DNA of 64,000 bases. Origin: Endozoicomonas euniceicola (GTDB lineage Bacteria; Pseudomonadota; Gammaproteobacteria; Pseudomonadales; Endozoicomonadaceae). Both the position numbers and the translations under genes were made by a program. The stretch lies in NCBI RefSeq assembly GCF_025562755.1, contig NZ_CP103300.1:4093001-4157000 (forward strand), read 5' to 3'. Below the pieces are notes generated by a model. It saw only the letters and a list, made by a program, of their open reading frames with translations. It was not told where the DNA came from and did not search any database. Shown in pieces: positions 8,672 through 21,300 of this stretch. Position 1 is the stretch's first letter, and every line of letters begins with the position of its first letter.

Positions 8672-9696
8672 CTGAAGCCCTTGCTGGCAAAAGCCAAGAA
8701 AAGCCGAAAGTACTCATGGCTGAAAAACGCTGACTCTATTGCACTGCAACAGGCCACTATCAATCTGGATACGGCCTTTCAAAACTTTTTCAATCCCAAA
8801 TTGCAGGCAAGATTTCCTCGCTTCAAGAAAAAGCATGGCAAGCAAAGTAGCTACCATTGTACGTCTGTCTCTGTGGGCGATAACTGGATAAAAATCCCCA
8901 AGCGCAAGCCCATAAGGGCTAAAGTGCATCGTGAAATAGTGGGTAAGGTGAAGTCTATCACCCTGAGCAGAACGCTAACCGGCAAGTATTTTGCCTCCAT
9001 ATTGGCTGATGATACCCAGGAACAACCAAAACAGATTGATAATCTTGAAGCTAATCAGGTTGTCGGTGTTGATATGGGGATTACTGATCTGGCTATCACC
9101 AGTACCGGCCATAAGACTGGCAATCCTCGCTTTCTGAAAAAAGCACAACGTAACCTGAAAAGAAAACAACAGGCTCTATCTCGCTGCAAGAAAGGCTCAA
9201 GAGGTAGGCACAAAGCCCGTTTATTGGTGGCAAAGGCGCATGAGCGTGTAGCCTTTGCCCGTAATGATTTTCAGCATAAGCTATCAAAACAACTCATCGA
9301 CGAAAACCAAGCGGTGATTGTGGAGACACTGAAAGTTAAAAACATGCTCAAGAACAAGCGTCTTGCTCGTTCTATTGCTGATGCTGGCTGGCACTCACTG
9401 ATAACCAAACTCGAATACAAGGCAAAGCAGGAAGGTAAACATCTGGTGAAGATAGACCAGTGGTTTGCATCCTCTAAAACTTGCTCAGTCTGCGATTTGA
9501 AACAGGAAAAAATGCCATTGAGAATCCGATCATGGGAGTGTAGCTGTGGTGCTATCCATGACCGGGATATTAATGCAGCTCGCAATATCAAGAAGCAAGG
9601 CATATTGAAATTAAAGGCGGAAGGACTGTCCGTTTCTGCTGATGGAGGCTTGCGTAAATCCGGCATACTGTCGGTTGCTGCCTAAGAAATCAGAAG

Positions 9697-9716
9697 CCTC
9701 ACCCGATAGGGTGGGG
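9697..9716. repeat. Right-end subterminal hairpin of the IS605-type element
   Basis: CCTCACCC (9697-9704) pairs with GGGTGGGG (9709-9716) over GATA, one wobble pair. It starts 11 bp after the tnpB stop and is closely related to the left-end hairpin. It may also belong to the TnpB guide RNA scaffold region. Confidence 0.7.
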
Positions 9717-9721
9717 AGCAG

Positions 9722-11077
9722 TCACTCCCCGGCTAGCATCATACCTTCAACCAGTACCGAACCGACCTGAACATTACTGCGGGTATCATAATCATTACCC
9801 GCAGCCACAATGTTCATAAATATATCTTTAAGATTACCCGCTATGGTGACCTCAGAAACCGGGTACTGGATAACACCATTTTCGACCCAGAAACCGGCAG
9901 CGCCACGGGAATAATCCCCTGTTACCGTATTAACCCCCTGCCCCATCAGCTCGGTTACCAGCAAGCCTGTTCCCATCTGCTGTAACAGCGCTTTCTGATC
10001 ACCGGCATTGCTGTCGAAAAACAGATTGTTCACACCACCGGCATTGGCAGTACTGGTCATCCCCAGCTTGCGCGCGGAATAGGTTCCCAGCAAATAGTTC
10101 ACCAATACACCATCAGTAATAAAATCCTTGGCCTGAGTCGCAAGCCCGTCATTATCAAAACTGGCAGAACCCAGTGCCTTCTGTAAATGAGGTTGTTCGT
10201 GAATGCGAACCCAGTCAGGGAAGACGGGTTTATTCAAATGATCCAGCAAAAACGACGCCTGTCGGTAGAGGCTGCCACCACTGATCGCAGAGAGAAAGTG
10301 AGAAACCAGACCAGACGCCACCTCGGCAGCAAACAGTACTGGCAACTGACCCGTCGATACCTTCTGGCTTCCCAGTCGATCAACGGTGCGCTGTGCCGCT
10401 TTTTTACCCACCAGGGCAGCCGATTCCATATCCACTGCATCACGGGCAACTGTGTACCAGTAGTCCCGCTGCATATCGTCACCCTGCTGCCCAATCAGTA
10501 CACAACTCAGGCTGTGGCGGGTAGAGACGTAACTGCCAATAAAGCCGTGACTGTTTCCATAAACACGACACCCTTGGTGTGTTGAGACATTGGCACCGTC
10601 AGAATTGGCAATTTTTCCATCAAACTCACGCCCCGCATCTTCACACTTCAAAGCCAGCTCAATAGCATCGTTGGCTTCAATCCCCCAGGGATGATAGAGA
10701 TCAAGATCGGGCAGGTCCTGCGCCATCAGTTCAGCTTCCGCAAGCCCTGCATCAGGGTCTTCAGAAGCGTACCCGGCAATATCATAAGCCGCTTTTACGG
10801 TTTCCCGGATAGCGTCGCGAGAGCTGTCGGACGTACTGGCCGAGCCTTTCTTTTTGCCACGATAAACCGTTATCCCAAACCCCTGGTCACGATTGAACTC
10901 AACGGTCTCCACATCGCCCATTCTGACCCCAACCGACAACCCGGCGTCCAGACTCACCCCAACCTCACAGGCATCTGCTCCCTGACGACGGGCTTCATCC
11001 AGAATATCGCTCACCAGTGTTTTTAAACGACCTTCTTCTGCTTTTGGGTCTAAATCTGCTTTGGTTGTTGCGCCCAT
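9722..11077 (-). CDS. pmbA: Metalloprotease-related protein PmbA/TldE
   Basis: The 451-aa product matches PmbA (TldE; E. coli 450 aa) along its whole length, for example GADACEVGVS, FGITVYRGKKKGSAS, GNSHGF and TGDYSRGAAGFWVENG. TldE partners with TldD, the zinc-bearing subunit, in a peptidase known for CcdA degradation and microcin B17 leader removal; PmbA itself lacks the HExxxH motif, as expected. It is on the opposite strand to everything around it. Its stop (9722-9724) abuts the right end of the IS605-type element, which has just missed the gene. tldD is not in the window. Confidence 0.95.
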   Translation of the reverse strand: MGATTKADLDPKAEEGRLKTLVSDILDEARRQGADACEVGVSLDAGLSVGVRMGDVETVEFNRDQGFGITVYRGKKKGSASTSDSSRDAIRETVKAAYDIAGYASEDPDAGLAEAELMAQDLPDLDLYHPWGIEANDAIELALKCEDAGREFDGKIANSDGANVSTHQGCRVYGNSHGFIGSYVSTRHSLSCVLIGQQGDDMQRDYWYTVARDAVDMESAALVGKKAAQRTVDRLGSQKVSTGQLPVLFAAEVASGLVSHFLSAISGGSLYRQASFLLDHLNKPVFPDWVRIHEQPHLQKALGSASFDNDGLATQAKDFITDGVLVNYLLGTYSARKLGMTSTANAGGVNNLFFDSNAGDQKALLQQMGTGLLVTELMGQGVNTVTGDYSRGAAGFWVENGVIQYPVSEVTIAGNLKDIFMNIVAAGNDYDTRSNVQVGSVLVEGMMLAGE

Positions 11078-11300
11078 GAAACACCTGCATTCCGGTTTTG
11101 TAAAAATGTCCCCCTAAATCCTACCTGCTAAAGCGAGCTTTGTGAAAAAAACTGCTCCTAAAGGTCAATTTAGTTCTATGGTGAAATGATTGTTGTCTCT
11201 CTCATCCTTATTACCCTCAACAGTCTGGATCACAGAAGCTCGCTGAACGTTGGTCTCTGATGCTTTCAGGCAAACTTGGAATACCATAGGAAGTAGACAA

Positions 11301-12305
11301 ATGATTACATTTCAAAACGCTTCAAGAGCAAGGGCTGGTCTTACGACAGTGTTTGATGACTCATCAGCTTTGCGGGTAACGAGGCTGATGTTTTTTAAAT
11401 GGTTACTACTGCTTCCGGCTGCTGCGAAACCTCAGGAAATACTTTGGTCAAAACCCGGTTTGGGATTATATGAACCTAATCATTACCTTCCTTTTTATAC
11501 TCAACAAGAATGGTCGTTTAACAAATTATCAACGATTGAAATAGCGACAGAAAGTATTAGTACAAACTATGAAATCGACAGGTCAGTTTATAAGCTTGTT
11601 CTTATCTGTACTGAGGATATTAACAGGCTTATTGTCGTATACCCCGTGGGCTCAACTTCCAATAACAAAGGCCATTCCGGATGTTCTTCCAGCTCAAATA
11701 CGCAGCCGGGAAAACCGTCACGGACGCTTTCTCATAGTTATTCACCCTCCGCGTCTTCATTAGGGGGCAACAATGGGGAAGACCCCCCCGAACAGCCTTA
11801 CAGAAAAAAACTACCTGATGACTATCAGGCCGATGCCAGAGGCAAGGTTGGAGCAAGAAAATACCACCTGGTCACCGAAGAGAAGGCCAGAGAGCTGGGA
11901 TACAGCTTTTCAAGTGAAGCTGACACAACGACAAGGGCTGGTACCTGGGTTTTACCTGAAGAATTTCACGAATTATTTCATGAGAATTTACCGGGAATGT
12001 CATTAGATGAACTCTATGAGTTACATGAAAATAGAAGACAGCAGTTGCTTGAAGAACTTAAGAAATTACTTAATGACCCGTCAATTCAATCAATTCCCGG
12101 ACTCACTGATGAGATGATGAGGTCAGACAATGATATACGTATGCCTTCATGCCAAAAGCCTGAAGACCCGGGTTACTATCTATTCCGACTTCAGCTAAGA
12201 GGCTCTGTCATTTCCTCTCACTTCGATGAAAAAACCTATACCTTGCAACATGATGGAAAATGGTGCGCACTTAACCCTGAAAGCAATCAATCAAGTAATG
12301 ATTAG
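11301..12305 (+). CDS. Small protein of unknown function immediately upstream of toxin A
   Basis: I do not recognise this 334-aa protein. The start at 11301 is favoured over 11250 because AGGAAG (11288-11293) precedes it. A hydrophobic run MFFKWLLLLPAAA lies at about residues 30-42 after a charged stretch with several Arg, which could be a late signal peptide or a single membrane anchor. A Ser/Pro/Gly-rich linker (about 125-165) separates it from a charged, helical part with LDELYELHENRRQQLLEELKK (shown in part), a likely short coiled coil. It ends 33 bp before toxin A on the same strand, so they may be co-transcribed. A chaperone, export helper or immunity role is possible but not shown. Confidence 0.5.
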   Translation: MITFQNASRARAGLTTVFDDSSALRVTRLMFFKWLLLLPAAAKPQEILWSKPGLGLYEPNHYLPFYTQQEWSFNKLSTIEIATESISTNYEIDRSVYKLVLICTEDINRLIVVYPVGSTSNNKGHSGCSSSSNTQPGKPSRTLSHSYSPSASSLGGNNGEDPPEQPYRKKLPDDYQADARGKVGARKYHLVTEEKARELGYSFSSEADTTTRAGTWVLPEEFHELFHENLPGMSLDELYELHENRRQQLLEELKKLLNDPSIQSIPGLTDEMMRSDNDIRMPSCQKPEDPGYYLFRLQLRGSVISSHFDEKTYTLQHDGKWCALNPESNQSSND

Positions 12306-12338
12306 TGTTACTTCTGACAGTAAAATGAGAGTTTCAAA

Positions 12339-15300
12339 ATGCCATCTGTAAACATCCCAAAGAAAATTAATTTTGTAAACAGCAAACCCTTGACTGAGCA
12401 ACAGGCAAACTACATCAGGGTATGGGCAAAAACTCATCCTGATTATATTATTAATGTCTGGCGTGACAGAGAAGCTGTAAATAGTCAGTATCTTTTTCGT
12501 GAAATGTTCAATTATGTCGCGCAACGTGAATTTGGGCATCCTCAATCATCCCCGGTTGGACTTACACTTAAAGATTTTGCAGAGAAAGTCAAGCTTGAAT
12601 ATAAGTCACTATCGGCTAACCCCTTAAGGCGAGCCGGAACGGGTACAGATGGCCTGAACGATTCAGCCATCAGAGTATTACTTAAGACCAGATCAATTGA
12701 TATTGGAGACAATTTTAAAAACATATTGAAAGAACAGGAATCTATCTACAGCGATCTTAAATCTGTTACAAACATAAAAATCCAAGACATCAGCATAGAT
12801 CAAAATAAATTCAACCCTGAACTGTTTAAAGGAGACAGAAGTATAGGAAAAACTTATCATGACTTTCACTACGGGAATGCTTATCCCCTGTCCGAACTTA
12901 TCATTGGATTAGATGCATTAAAAAAGGGTGGATTTTACATTAACTCAGGTGTTTTACCGGAGTTTAACTTTGAACCACTCAGTGAAGCCCAGAAGAAAAA
13001 AATGCCTGAAGAAATTCAACTGTTATTTAAAAAGGCAGCTCTTGAGTTAGTACTTAAAAGAGAAAAAGAATTAGGAAACGTTCAAAATGACATAGGTGAT
13101 TCCAACATCTTAAAGGTTGAGGAAACCAACTATAATAGTGATTATTTAGCGCTTAAAGAAAAAATAAACAACTTAAACCCTGAAAATTTTTTTAAAAAAC
13201 TTGGTACCAGGCAATTAAAATACAAAGATAGTATCATTTTAGAATCCATAGAATCTTCATCATCGACACCAACCTCAACCAAAGTAGCCATATTAGGCGC
13301 AGCACAAGGATCAGATCTACTGCCTGGAATTCACAGTTATCACCTGCAAGCCGTTGAGGAATACCAAAATAGCTTTAAAGAAAATAAATTTTATTATCAA
13401 ATCTTTGATTTTGAATTAAACAAACTTCACGACCTTAAATTATTAAATAGAAATATATTTTCCGGACTTCTTGATGAGGACAGCCTGTCAGATAGTGAAG
13501 ACGACAGCATCCAGGATGCTCCGAAAAAGCCTGATCCCGTTAAAGTTAAATGGGCTGTTAAAGCCTATTATAGTCTTGATCTTTTAAATGTAGCTCCTGA
13601 ACTTAACCGTTATGGAGACGTGTTTGGCGACAGTGTAATAAGAAAATATTATGATGGCGCAAATCTTGGTGAACCAGAGAGGCTATTTAGCCAGAATCAT
13701 GTATACCCACCTTCCGACCAGACTCTTGTCGCCAGAGTAGAACCACCAGCCAGGTATGTAAGAGGACAGAATTATGACAGCCAGATTATAATATCTCTGG
13801 ATGATGATCCCTGGATTTATACTGAATCTTATGTGGAGTATTCAAACGTTCCGATTAATAAAAGTAATCTTTTTCAATATAACATTGAGTCTAACGAATT
13901 ACTTCTGGTTCATGGAAAAAAATTCAAACCTGATGATAAAACAAGAATTATATTAGTTGGGCATGGAAGTAATGATGGATTTGAAAGACCCATCATGCCA
14001 AAACTGGTTTCACTATTTCGCAAGTTAATGCCCGAGGGAGCCAAAGTCAAAAGAATTGCTCTTCGCGGCTGTAGTCTGGCTGATAAAAGTCACAGAGGTT
14101 TAAAAACCGGAGTCATTCCAGCTAACAGTGATATATTTGTCGCCAAGTTGCTCAGGCGTTTAAAAGGTATCGACATACTTACCCATGACTTAACTGCATC
14201 TCAGGTTCCTATCGATACAAACCTTCTTGGCAATAGAATATTTTTTACCGACGAAAATCGTCCAGACAGAATTGAAGTCGTATCCAGAAAACGCAAAGAT
14301 ACTCGTTATGTCTATTCTCTCAATGACGATAACAGCGTTTCCTATACAGTTAAGGAAAGCCTCCCTCCAGACATACAAACCCGGCCTGAACTGTTTGATC
14401 AGAATGAGTTAACCAGCATTTTTGGTCAAAAATCCATCATCAGCCATGAAACATCATCAGATATTACCAGCCATAATATTCTGATGAATTCTGACATTAA
14501 AAACGCAATACAAATAGGAACTCTTGAGTCACTTAACAAACGATCAACCATTGTTATTGCAGAGCCAGACAAAACGAAATACAACCAAATTATTGAAGTT
14601 TTATCATCAACACATGACTTTAAAAAATACAGCGAATGGGAATCATGGATAAGAAAAACCCATCCTGACCTGTTATCTTCAGTTGAAGATACAATGGTCG
14701 CTATTCCTGATTCACAAAGTGTCTATAGCCGCTTTCGAAACAAGGTAGCTGAAGGTGCCTTTTCATTTATCAAGCTAGATCCAACATCACTTGAAGATGC
14801 CTCTGTTATCAAACAGCGATACCCGGATGGTTTTGCCAGAATTTACCTTCCTGATGTTCCAGCACATGAATTGTGCCGACCAAGGCGAAGCCTGACGGGA
14901 GAAAGTTGCCGATTGAATTTCGATGAGGAAAAGTCCTCCCTGAAATTATTGTCCGATGACCAGACCAGCATCGTGGTTTCCGGAGAAGGGAAGAAGGATA
15001 TCCTGTTGCTCGATCCGTCAGGCAAACCAACGTTATTGGCCTTTCAGCAAGCAGTACGGGAATTAAAAACAGAACTGGCTGATTCAAAAGTTAATAACCG
15101 CCATAACTACCACAACTTCATTGCCCTGGATGCAGAATCCATGCTCCAGGCCAAAAGGCTTGTGACACAGTCGGACAAACCAGGCAAAGCCCTGCAGCTC
15201 AACCCCCAGCGGCGGGTTCTGTTAGATAGCAGTAACGCTGTTTTCCTCAAGGTTGAAGGAGGGGCTGGCAACTCCCTGACCCTGCTGGGCAGCCCTGACT

Positions 15301-18300
15301 CATTCAAATCCCGTGACCTCGCCCGCACCGTGACTGACTTTATTGCCAATGAACGGGTCGGTCGCCTGACGATAGGTGTCGTAAAAAATGGAATGTCACT
15401 CCAGTCGGTCACGACAGAGTTTAGTGCGATCAACCTGTCTGCACTTCAGGCTTTAACGGATGGTAGCATGCAGCTACAGATGATCGACCCACAGCACACT
15501 GTCACTCCATCAGACCCGATAAGAATAGCAAGTCTTGCTGATGACATGATCATCTCCAACAGGTACGGGGTAGTAGAGAACCCGTCCATGGGCATTGATA
15601 CCCGGTCAATGCCTCTCTCGACTTTGAAAAGCACCAGAACTTCACTGCTGGCAATGGAGAAACAAATATTCAGTCAACCCATTGTCAGGAGCAGTGCCAA
15701 CAGCATGGTCATCAGGTTCCATATCGAGTCTGCCGCCGCGGGCCTGTCCAGAACCCTGTCAAAAAATAGTTTGTCGACAGACCTTATACCTCGACTGGAT
15801 TCCCTCGAACAAAAAGGAAAAAAATGGAAGCTGAAATTTTACTCTGTCAACGATAAGACTTCTCGTATCAGCACAAAAAGGTTGGATATTTCCGATCCTG
15901 ACCTTCTTGCCTCTTTGAAGTTTATCAACGAAAAAATCAGCCTCAGCAGACAGTCATTGCAGGAAGTAACGAAAAACCCAATCGGCACAATGGATGCTAT
16001 CGGAGATGGAGTGGGTGTAGCCATGACGCTTGGCTCACTGGTCTATCAGATGTTCAGGAATGAAGCTTTACAGTCAGACCAGACTGCCCCCCGGGCAGGT
16101 TCAGACTTTCAGCGACGTATACTGGAAGCCCAGATTATCTATGGGATGATTAATGAGCATATAGCAACAGTCGACGCCTTGTTGACAATGGGTAAATACG
16201 TCAGCGCCATTAAAAAAGGAAAAAGCGTGGTCAGCCTGGGTGAAAGAATGGCCACTTTTATAGACAAGCATTACAGAGCATCGGCTTCTGCAGCATCCAG
16301 TGGAAAAGCAGTCTCCACCCTGGGGAGCCGCGCAATGAGGCTATCTGGCCCTGTTATCAATCTGGCGATCAGTGCCGGCATGGTGACTCTGGACATAATG
16401 GCCTTGTCAGCCTGTGAGACAAAGCGCTGTCGTGAAAACGCGGGCATTATTCTGGGACTGGATCTGGCACAGACCGTGCCAGTGCTGATTAGTTTGGGAG
16501 CCAGTGCTGCAACGACTGTCGGATTGATAAGTTCCACCAGTGCAGCTGCCGTCGGTTCAGCAATGGGGGTTGCCGCACTCCCGATCACATTCACTGTTAC
16601 CATCATAACCATTGGCCTGCATTTCAAAGAGGAAATGAGGCAAAAATTTGAGAACAATATGGCCTTCTGGCAAATGGTATACGATGACCTGACCTTGAAA
16701 GGCGCCTGGGATGGCGAGGCCAAAAAATGGAATTTACTGACAACAGACATAACGGTTAAGGAGGGTACGGGCCAATACGAAAGAGTATATAAACGTTCCG
16801 AAAAGCCTTGCATGGGTAGGTCTTTCTGTTCCAATACCGGTACTTATATCGATGTTGAGATATTGAAGGATGTCGTTAAGCAAAGGCTTTTCCTGACTCC
16901 GATTAAAGCGATTGACTTTAGTCAAAAGCAAGTAGAGTTCGGAGAAATAAATATCCACAAGATTAAAAGCCCCAGTGGAAGCGTTTATCTGAATGGTGAT
17001 GCATCCGGCGAAGCTTACAGAAGGCGGGTAAGTTTTTACGGTTGCAAAGGTGAGGATGGTCTTTTTATTAAATCGGCTACATTCAACCTGCTGGCGCACC
17101 CGGCAGTATCCCGGTTTATTCAGAACAATTTTGAATGGCCAGAAGAAAATATAGAAACTGTCATTCTTCCCTCTGGAAAAAACTGGAACCTGAAGCGCTG
17201 GTGGGGCTCAAGCGTTCCAGTATCTGACGCAACCAGCTGGGGCTTTGGCCGTTCGGATGGCAAGGGGTGGGAGCTTCTAATGCAGGCTTCAAGGGATGGA
17301 CTCACCAACAACGTTAACAAGGATTTCACGTTTACGTTCTATCCACGGAAGAAAGGAGACGGCCCGGGCGGCGGGGATGTCTCCGGTGCTTCCTGTGAGT
17401 ATGAACATGGCAATACGCAAGAAGCATCCGCTTTTATTCTGAAGGACCTTTCCGACAGGAACATTATTAACTTTTCAGAGACGCAACACATCAATATAAC
17501 GGCAGGTCATTATAATCAGACGTTCATTACGCCTGATGACCCTGCCATGAGTTACAGTTTCTATGGTCAGGGAGGCAATTTCTATACGGTTTCATTGACT
17601 CACTTCTCAAAGGCGGACTTTCACCAGACGGGAAATGAGCAGTGGACGATTGATGACCGTCGTCATTCATACACCATTAAAGATTTTCTTCCATTTATCG
17701 CTTCGGACGAGAAACCAGAGGGTGGCCTGATTACCCTTCAGGGGAAAAGAAAGCACACGACAGACTCAGAATGTGTCATGCAGTTTAAGGGGTTTAATGC
17801 TTCTTCCTCTAACCCTTATCCGGTTGTCGTTGTTGATAAATACCGTTATCCCCACTATATCCTTGATGCCAAAGCGGGTCGTTTTAAGGTTTATTATCCA
17901 GAGGTTAAAGATGCGTTTCAGCTAAGTTACCGTTCCCGCACGGATTTGTGGTGGGCTTATAAAAGACCACTCCCTGACGCTTACGCTTTGAACAAGCCCC
18001 GAAGGTTCCATGAATTATCCAGCCATCGCTGGCTGGATGTAGAACCTGAGAAACTAACGTATATTTCATTCACCGGACGATACACCGACACCCTTGTGAG
18101 GGGAGAGCTTATTCCTGTGGAGGGTGGTACTGAAGGCATTGCCCTTCCCACAGATATTACCCCTATGGCAGGCACGCCGAGCCAGGGTTATTTGTTTTTT
18201 AGTCATTCACAGAAAAAGCTGTATTACAGACAGCCTCTGGATCAGACCAATGGACACATGACTGAAATTCCAGCACAGTTTACTTCCAGTGTTGGATCAG

Positions 18301-21300
18301 GCTCTGATCGATTTCAGTTTTCCTTACAAAGCAGTCAGCGTGTCACTTACCATCTTGAAAAAATTCGCAAACCGGATGGAGAAAGCCGCTCTGTACCTGT
18401 TATAGAACCCTCTCGTGCCATCTGGGTTAATGCGAACTATGTAGATTCTGCCAATGAAATGAAACAGTTCTCGCAAGGTCTGCCAACTTCAGCTCATATT
18501 ATCAAGCGCCTCAGCGATAACGAATCAATTTCAAAAGGCTTTTTTGATGCCCGGGCAAACTCCGGAAATGGCAGGGTGATCATCTGGAATCCGTTTGCTG
18601 CAAAGAAGGCGTTTTTCATTGATAACGCTGTCAATCAAAGATCTTCAGACAGCATGAATGATAAGCTTTACAGTGCATTTTACACTCGTCGCCCGGGTAT
18701 GGATGGAAAGACGCTTGAATTAATAAATGTAAAACGTGATACACAGGGTGACCGATACCTGTTTTTCCAAAAAAGCCAACTGGCCTCCGCTTTTTATGTT
18801 GTGGATACAGGCAGCCTTTCGTCCAGTCACAATAATCAACCTATTCATAAACTACAAGCGACTGAGTTTTCTACCACAGCGATGTTTAATCACCAGCGTA
18901 GAAGGATCATCAATGCCGCTTTAAGCCCTTTCGGTAGCGAAATTCTTTTCACTTTGAGTGATTCAGTGATTTTCGGAGTTAACCAAAGCGTTCTTGATCC
19001 GCTACTGGGTTCCACGGGGCAAAGGTACCCGTCAGTCAATCTGGGGGGCAGCGGTCATGATTTGTGGGTCAGGGGAGTTAACTATTCGCAAGGAGATATT
19101 AAGACGACTATAAATGACCTGATCCAACAGATACTGACCCCCTATATTAATCAGTCTGAAAGACCGGTCATGAAGGTTCCCCCTATTGTGCCGGTTCACG
19201 GTTATGTACCGAAAAAACACGCCAAAAACCCTCACGATATTAGTAGCTGGTATATTGTTGAGCCCGGCTTTGTTTATGCGACCAAAAGCACTATCAGCCT
19301 TATAGGCTTTGATGCACCGTCAAATACTCTCTACGCCTTTGATATTGACACCAAAGAGGTGCTCTCGGCGAAATGCAAGATAACCGACGAATACAAAAAT
19401 TGTGAGAAGCTGGCTGCGTACTCCCCCTATCGTTATGACTACAAAAATATCTACCTGAAGGATGGAGCAGTCTATGGACTGGATTATAGCGACAATATCT
19501 ACCAGCAGGAAAAGCACCGGAGAGTGCTGCTCACGATGGATATCAACAAGGGCTTACAGTCTTTCGACCTGCAACAGGCCACCGGGGCGTCTTTAAAGGC
19601 AAAGGTCAACGGCATCGTGAAGGCACAACTCAGTGAAATTATCAGGGAGGAAGGCACGGAACTGCCGGAGGAACTGACGTTAAGCCACGCACAGAACATA
19701 CCCGGATACCAGCTCTGGTACCATACAGCCGCCTCAAAAGTTGCGCCCGAGGGTCTCTATGTTTTTAAAAACCCGCAAAAGGTAGCATTTCTGGGGAGCA
19801 CCCCCACGCAAGGCAACCGTGTTGACTGGTTTTATTCCACTTCGTCCCGGTTACTGTTCAAACGGGAAAACAGCACCCTTCAGACACTGGGTCCCTACGA
19901 CGGCATCACCAGCGAGAATGGCAGTAATTCTCTGGCTATCAGCGGACGACCGGACAACGACCGGTTTCCGGACATACGACTGGGGCAACCCCTGGCTGAT
20001 AGCACCCTGCACCTCAATGGTGGAGGCGGAAGTGATAACTATCCAGTCAGTGGAGCAATGATCAGGCATTATCAGTCAATCATTATTGATAACAGAGTGA
20101 GGGAAAAGGCTCATGACTTTGCTCCCGCATCATCAGAGTCTGTGGTAACAACAGAACTGTGGGCCAATGAATTCTCTGCCTCCATTGGCAGCGAAGCCTT
20201 GCAGCTTTTTCACCACCCCACCGGGCACAGCCTGTTTTTTCCTGCCCATCATCCCATGAGTGTCAGGGACAGCCAAAACAACCCGTACACTTTCCCGGCT
20301 GGAAAACTGCTGTTGACGTTCACTGGCCTGAACATATCCCTGAACCAATTACTTAAGCAGACCCTGAGGCAGCCCGACGCCTCCTGGCAATTACCCATCG
20401 ATATTACCCGGGTTAGTCCAAAAACGCCCCTGACTGCCAGCCAGGGTCTCCCACTCAAGCTATCCGTACCTGACAGGTATTATTTAAAAGACTTTCGTGA
20501 AAGCAATACTATCGATGGCTGGCATCTTAAATTCCGGAGTGGGGAAAAAACAAAAAATATTAACATTCTGGACAAGGATAAGCTGGCTGCCAAAGCTGGT
20601 AATTTCTGGATCACGCGAGGCCACGACAATATCCCCATTTACATGCCGGGTGGCATAACGTCGAAAATAAAACAGAACCTTCCATTTCTACGCACTACCC
20701 TGAAGTCCATCAAGGATCAGCAATATGAAATGAACCCCATCTCAGAAAACGGCCTGGTGTATCGCTTTATCTCCACAGAGCAACTCAGGAAACCCGTTGA
20801 ACCAAAAAGCCCGGGAACGGATAAAAACGACAGTGAATGGCTTATTTTTCATCAGCGCAGTTATGAAGGCCTGGAGGCAAAGTACACCGGGGTTACCTCC
20901 AACGCACCCGGCTCACAGGTCTATAAGCCGGTTATACGTATCGCCGACGAGTCCGGGAAGCAAAAGACGGCACTTACCAGTATGCCTGCGGCGGTGTTTT
21001 TTGCCTGGAACCCGGTTCTTAAAGGCTGGCCGCTGAAAACAACAGATCAGTTTGCGCTCGGTCACAGTGATCCCACCTGGCTGGTGACTACCGAAAATAC
21101 CTTTATCAAAGAATTCACCCCTGAGGGTCACAATGCTGTTCCCCAACTGCCTGATCCGGTGCTTTATAACCTCAAGGCGGAACAGCTGTCCGTTATGAAG
21201 CATGGAAGTCGCGGTCATTGGCATATCCTCAACCAGAAAGATTTAATCCACAAAGTTAAAGGAAGACGCAGTGCCGACAGCCTGAGCCTGACGCTGGCGG

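Larger units (their letters stand above)
7395..9685 (+). pseudogene. tnpB: tnpB (RNA-guided nuclease TnpB, IS605 family), split by an insertion
   Basis: The N-terminal part (7395-7558) reads MLRATKVRIYPT and FVWNKAL, typical of TnpB. The rest (8677-9685) carries the RuvC-like residues: Asp in GVDMGITDL, Glu in VIVETLKVKNM and Asp in HDRDINAARN. It also has a zinc-finger region with CSVC and CSC. A DDE insertion sequence (7559-8671) splits it. Removing that element plus one copy of the 5-bp target repeat joins the halves in frame (...KKHL/KPLLAKA...) and gives a normal 390-aa TnpB. A truncated C-terminal product might be made from the TTG at 8681 but would lack the N-terminal domain. The 3' end and right hairpin would normally also yield the guide (omega) RNA. 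Confidence 0.9.
6847..9716. mobile_element. IS200/IS605-type element with divergent tnpA and tnpB, interrupted by a second IS
   Basis: The element contains a Y1 (HUH) transposase on the minus strand and a TnpB gene on the plus strand. It is bounded by related subterminal hairpins: CCTCGCCC/GGGCGGGG at the left (6847-6867) and CCTCACCC/GGGTGGGG at the right (9697-9716). IS200/IS605 elements move as single strands, recognise such hairpins and make no target duplication, so exact ends cannot be fixed by eye; true ends probably lie within about 20 bp outside. The right end sits only about 5 bp from the pmbA stop codon. A 1.1-kb DDE insertion sequence is nested inside tnpB. Confidence 0.85.
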
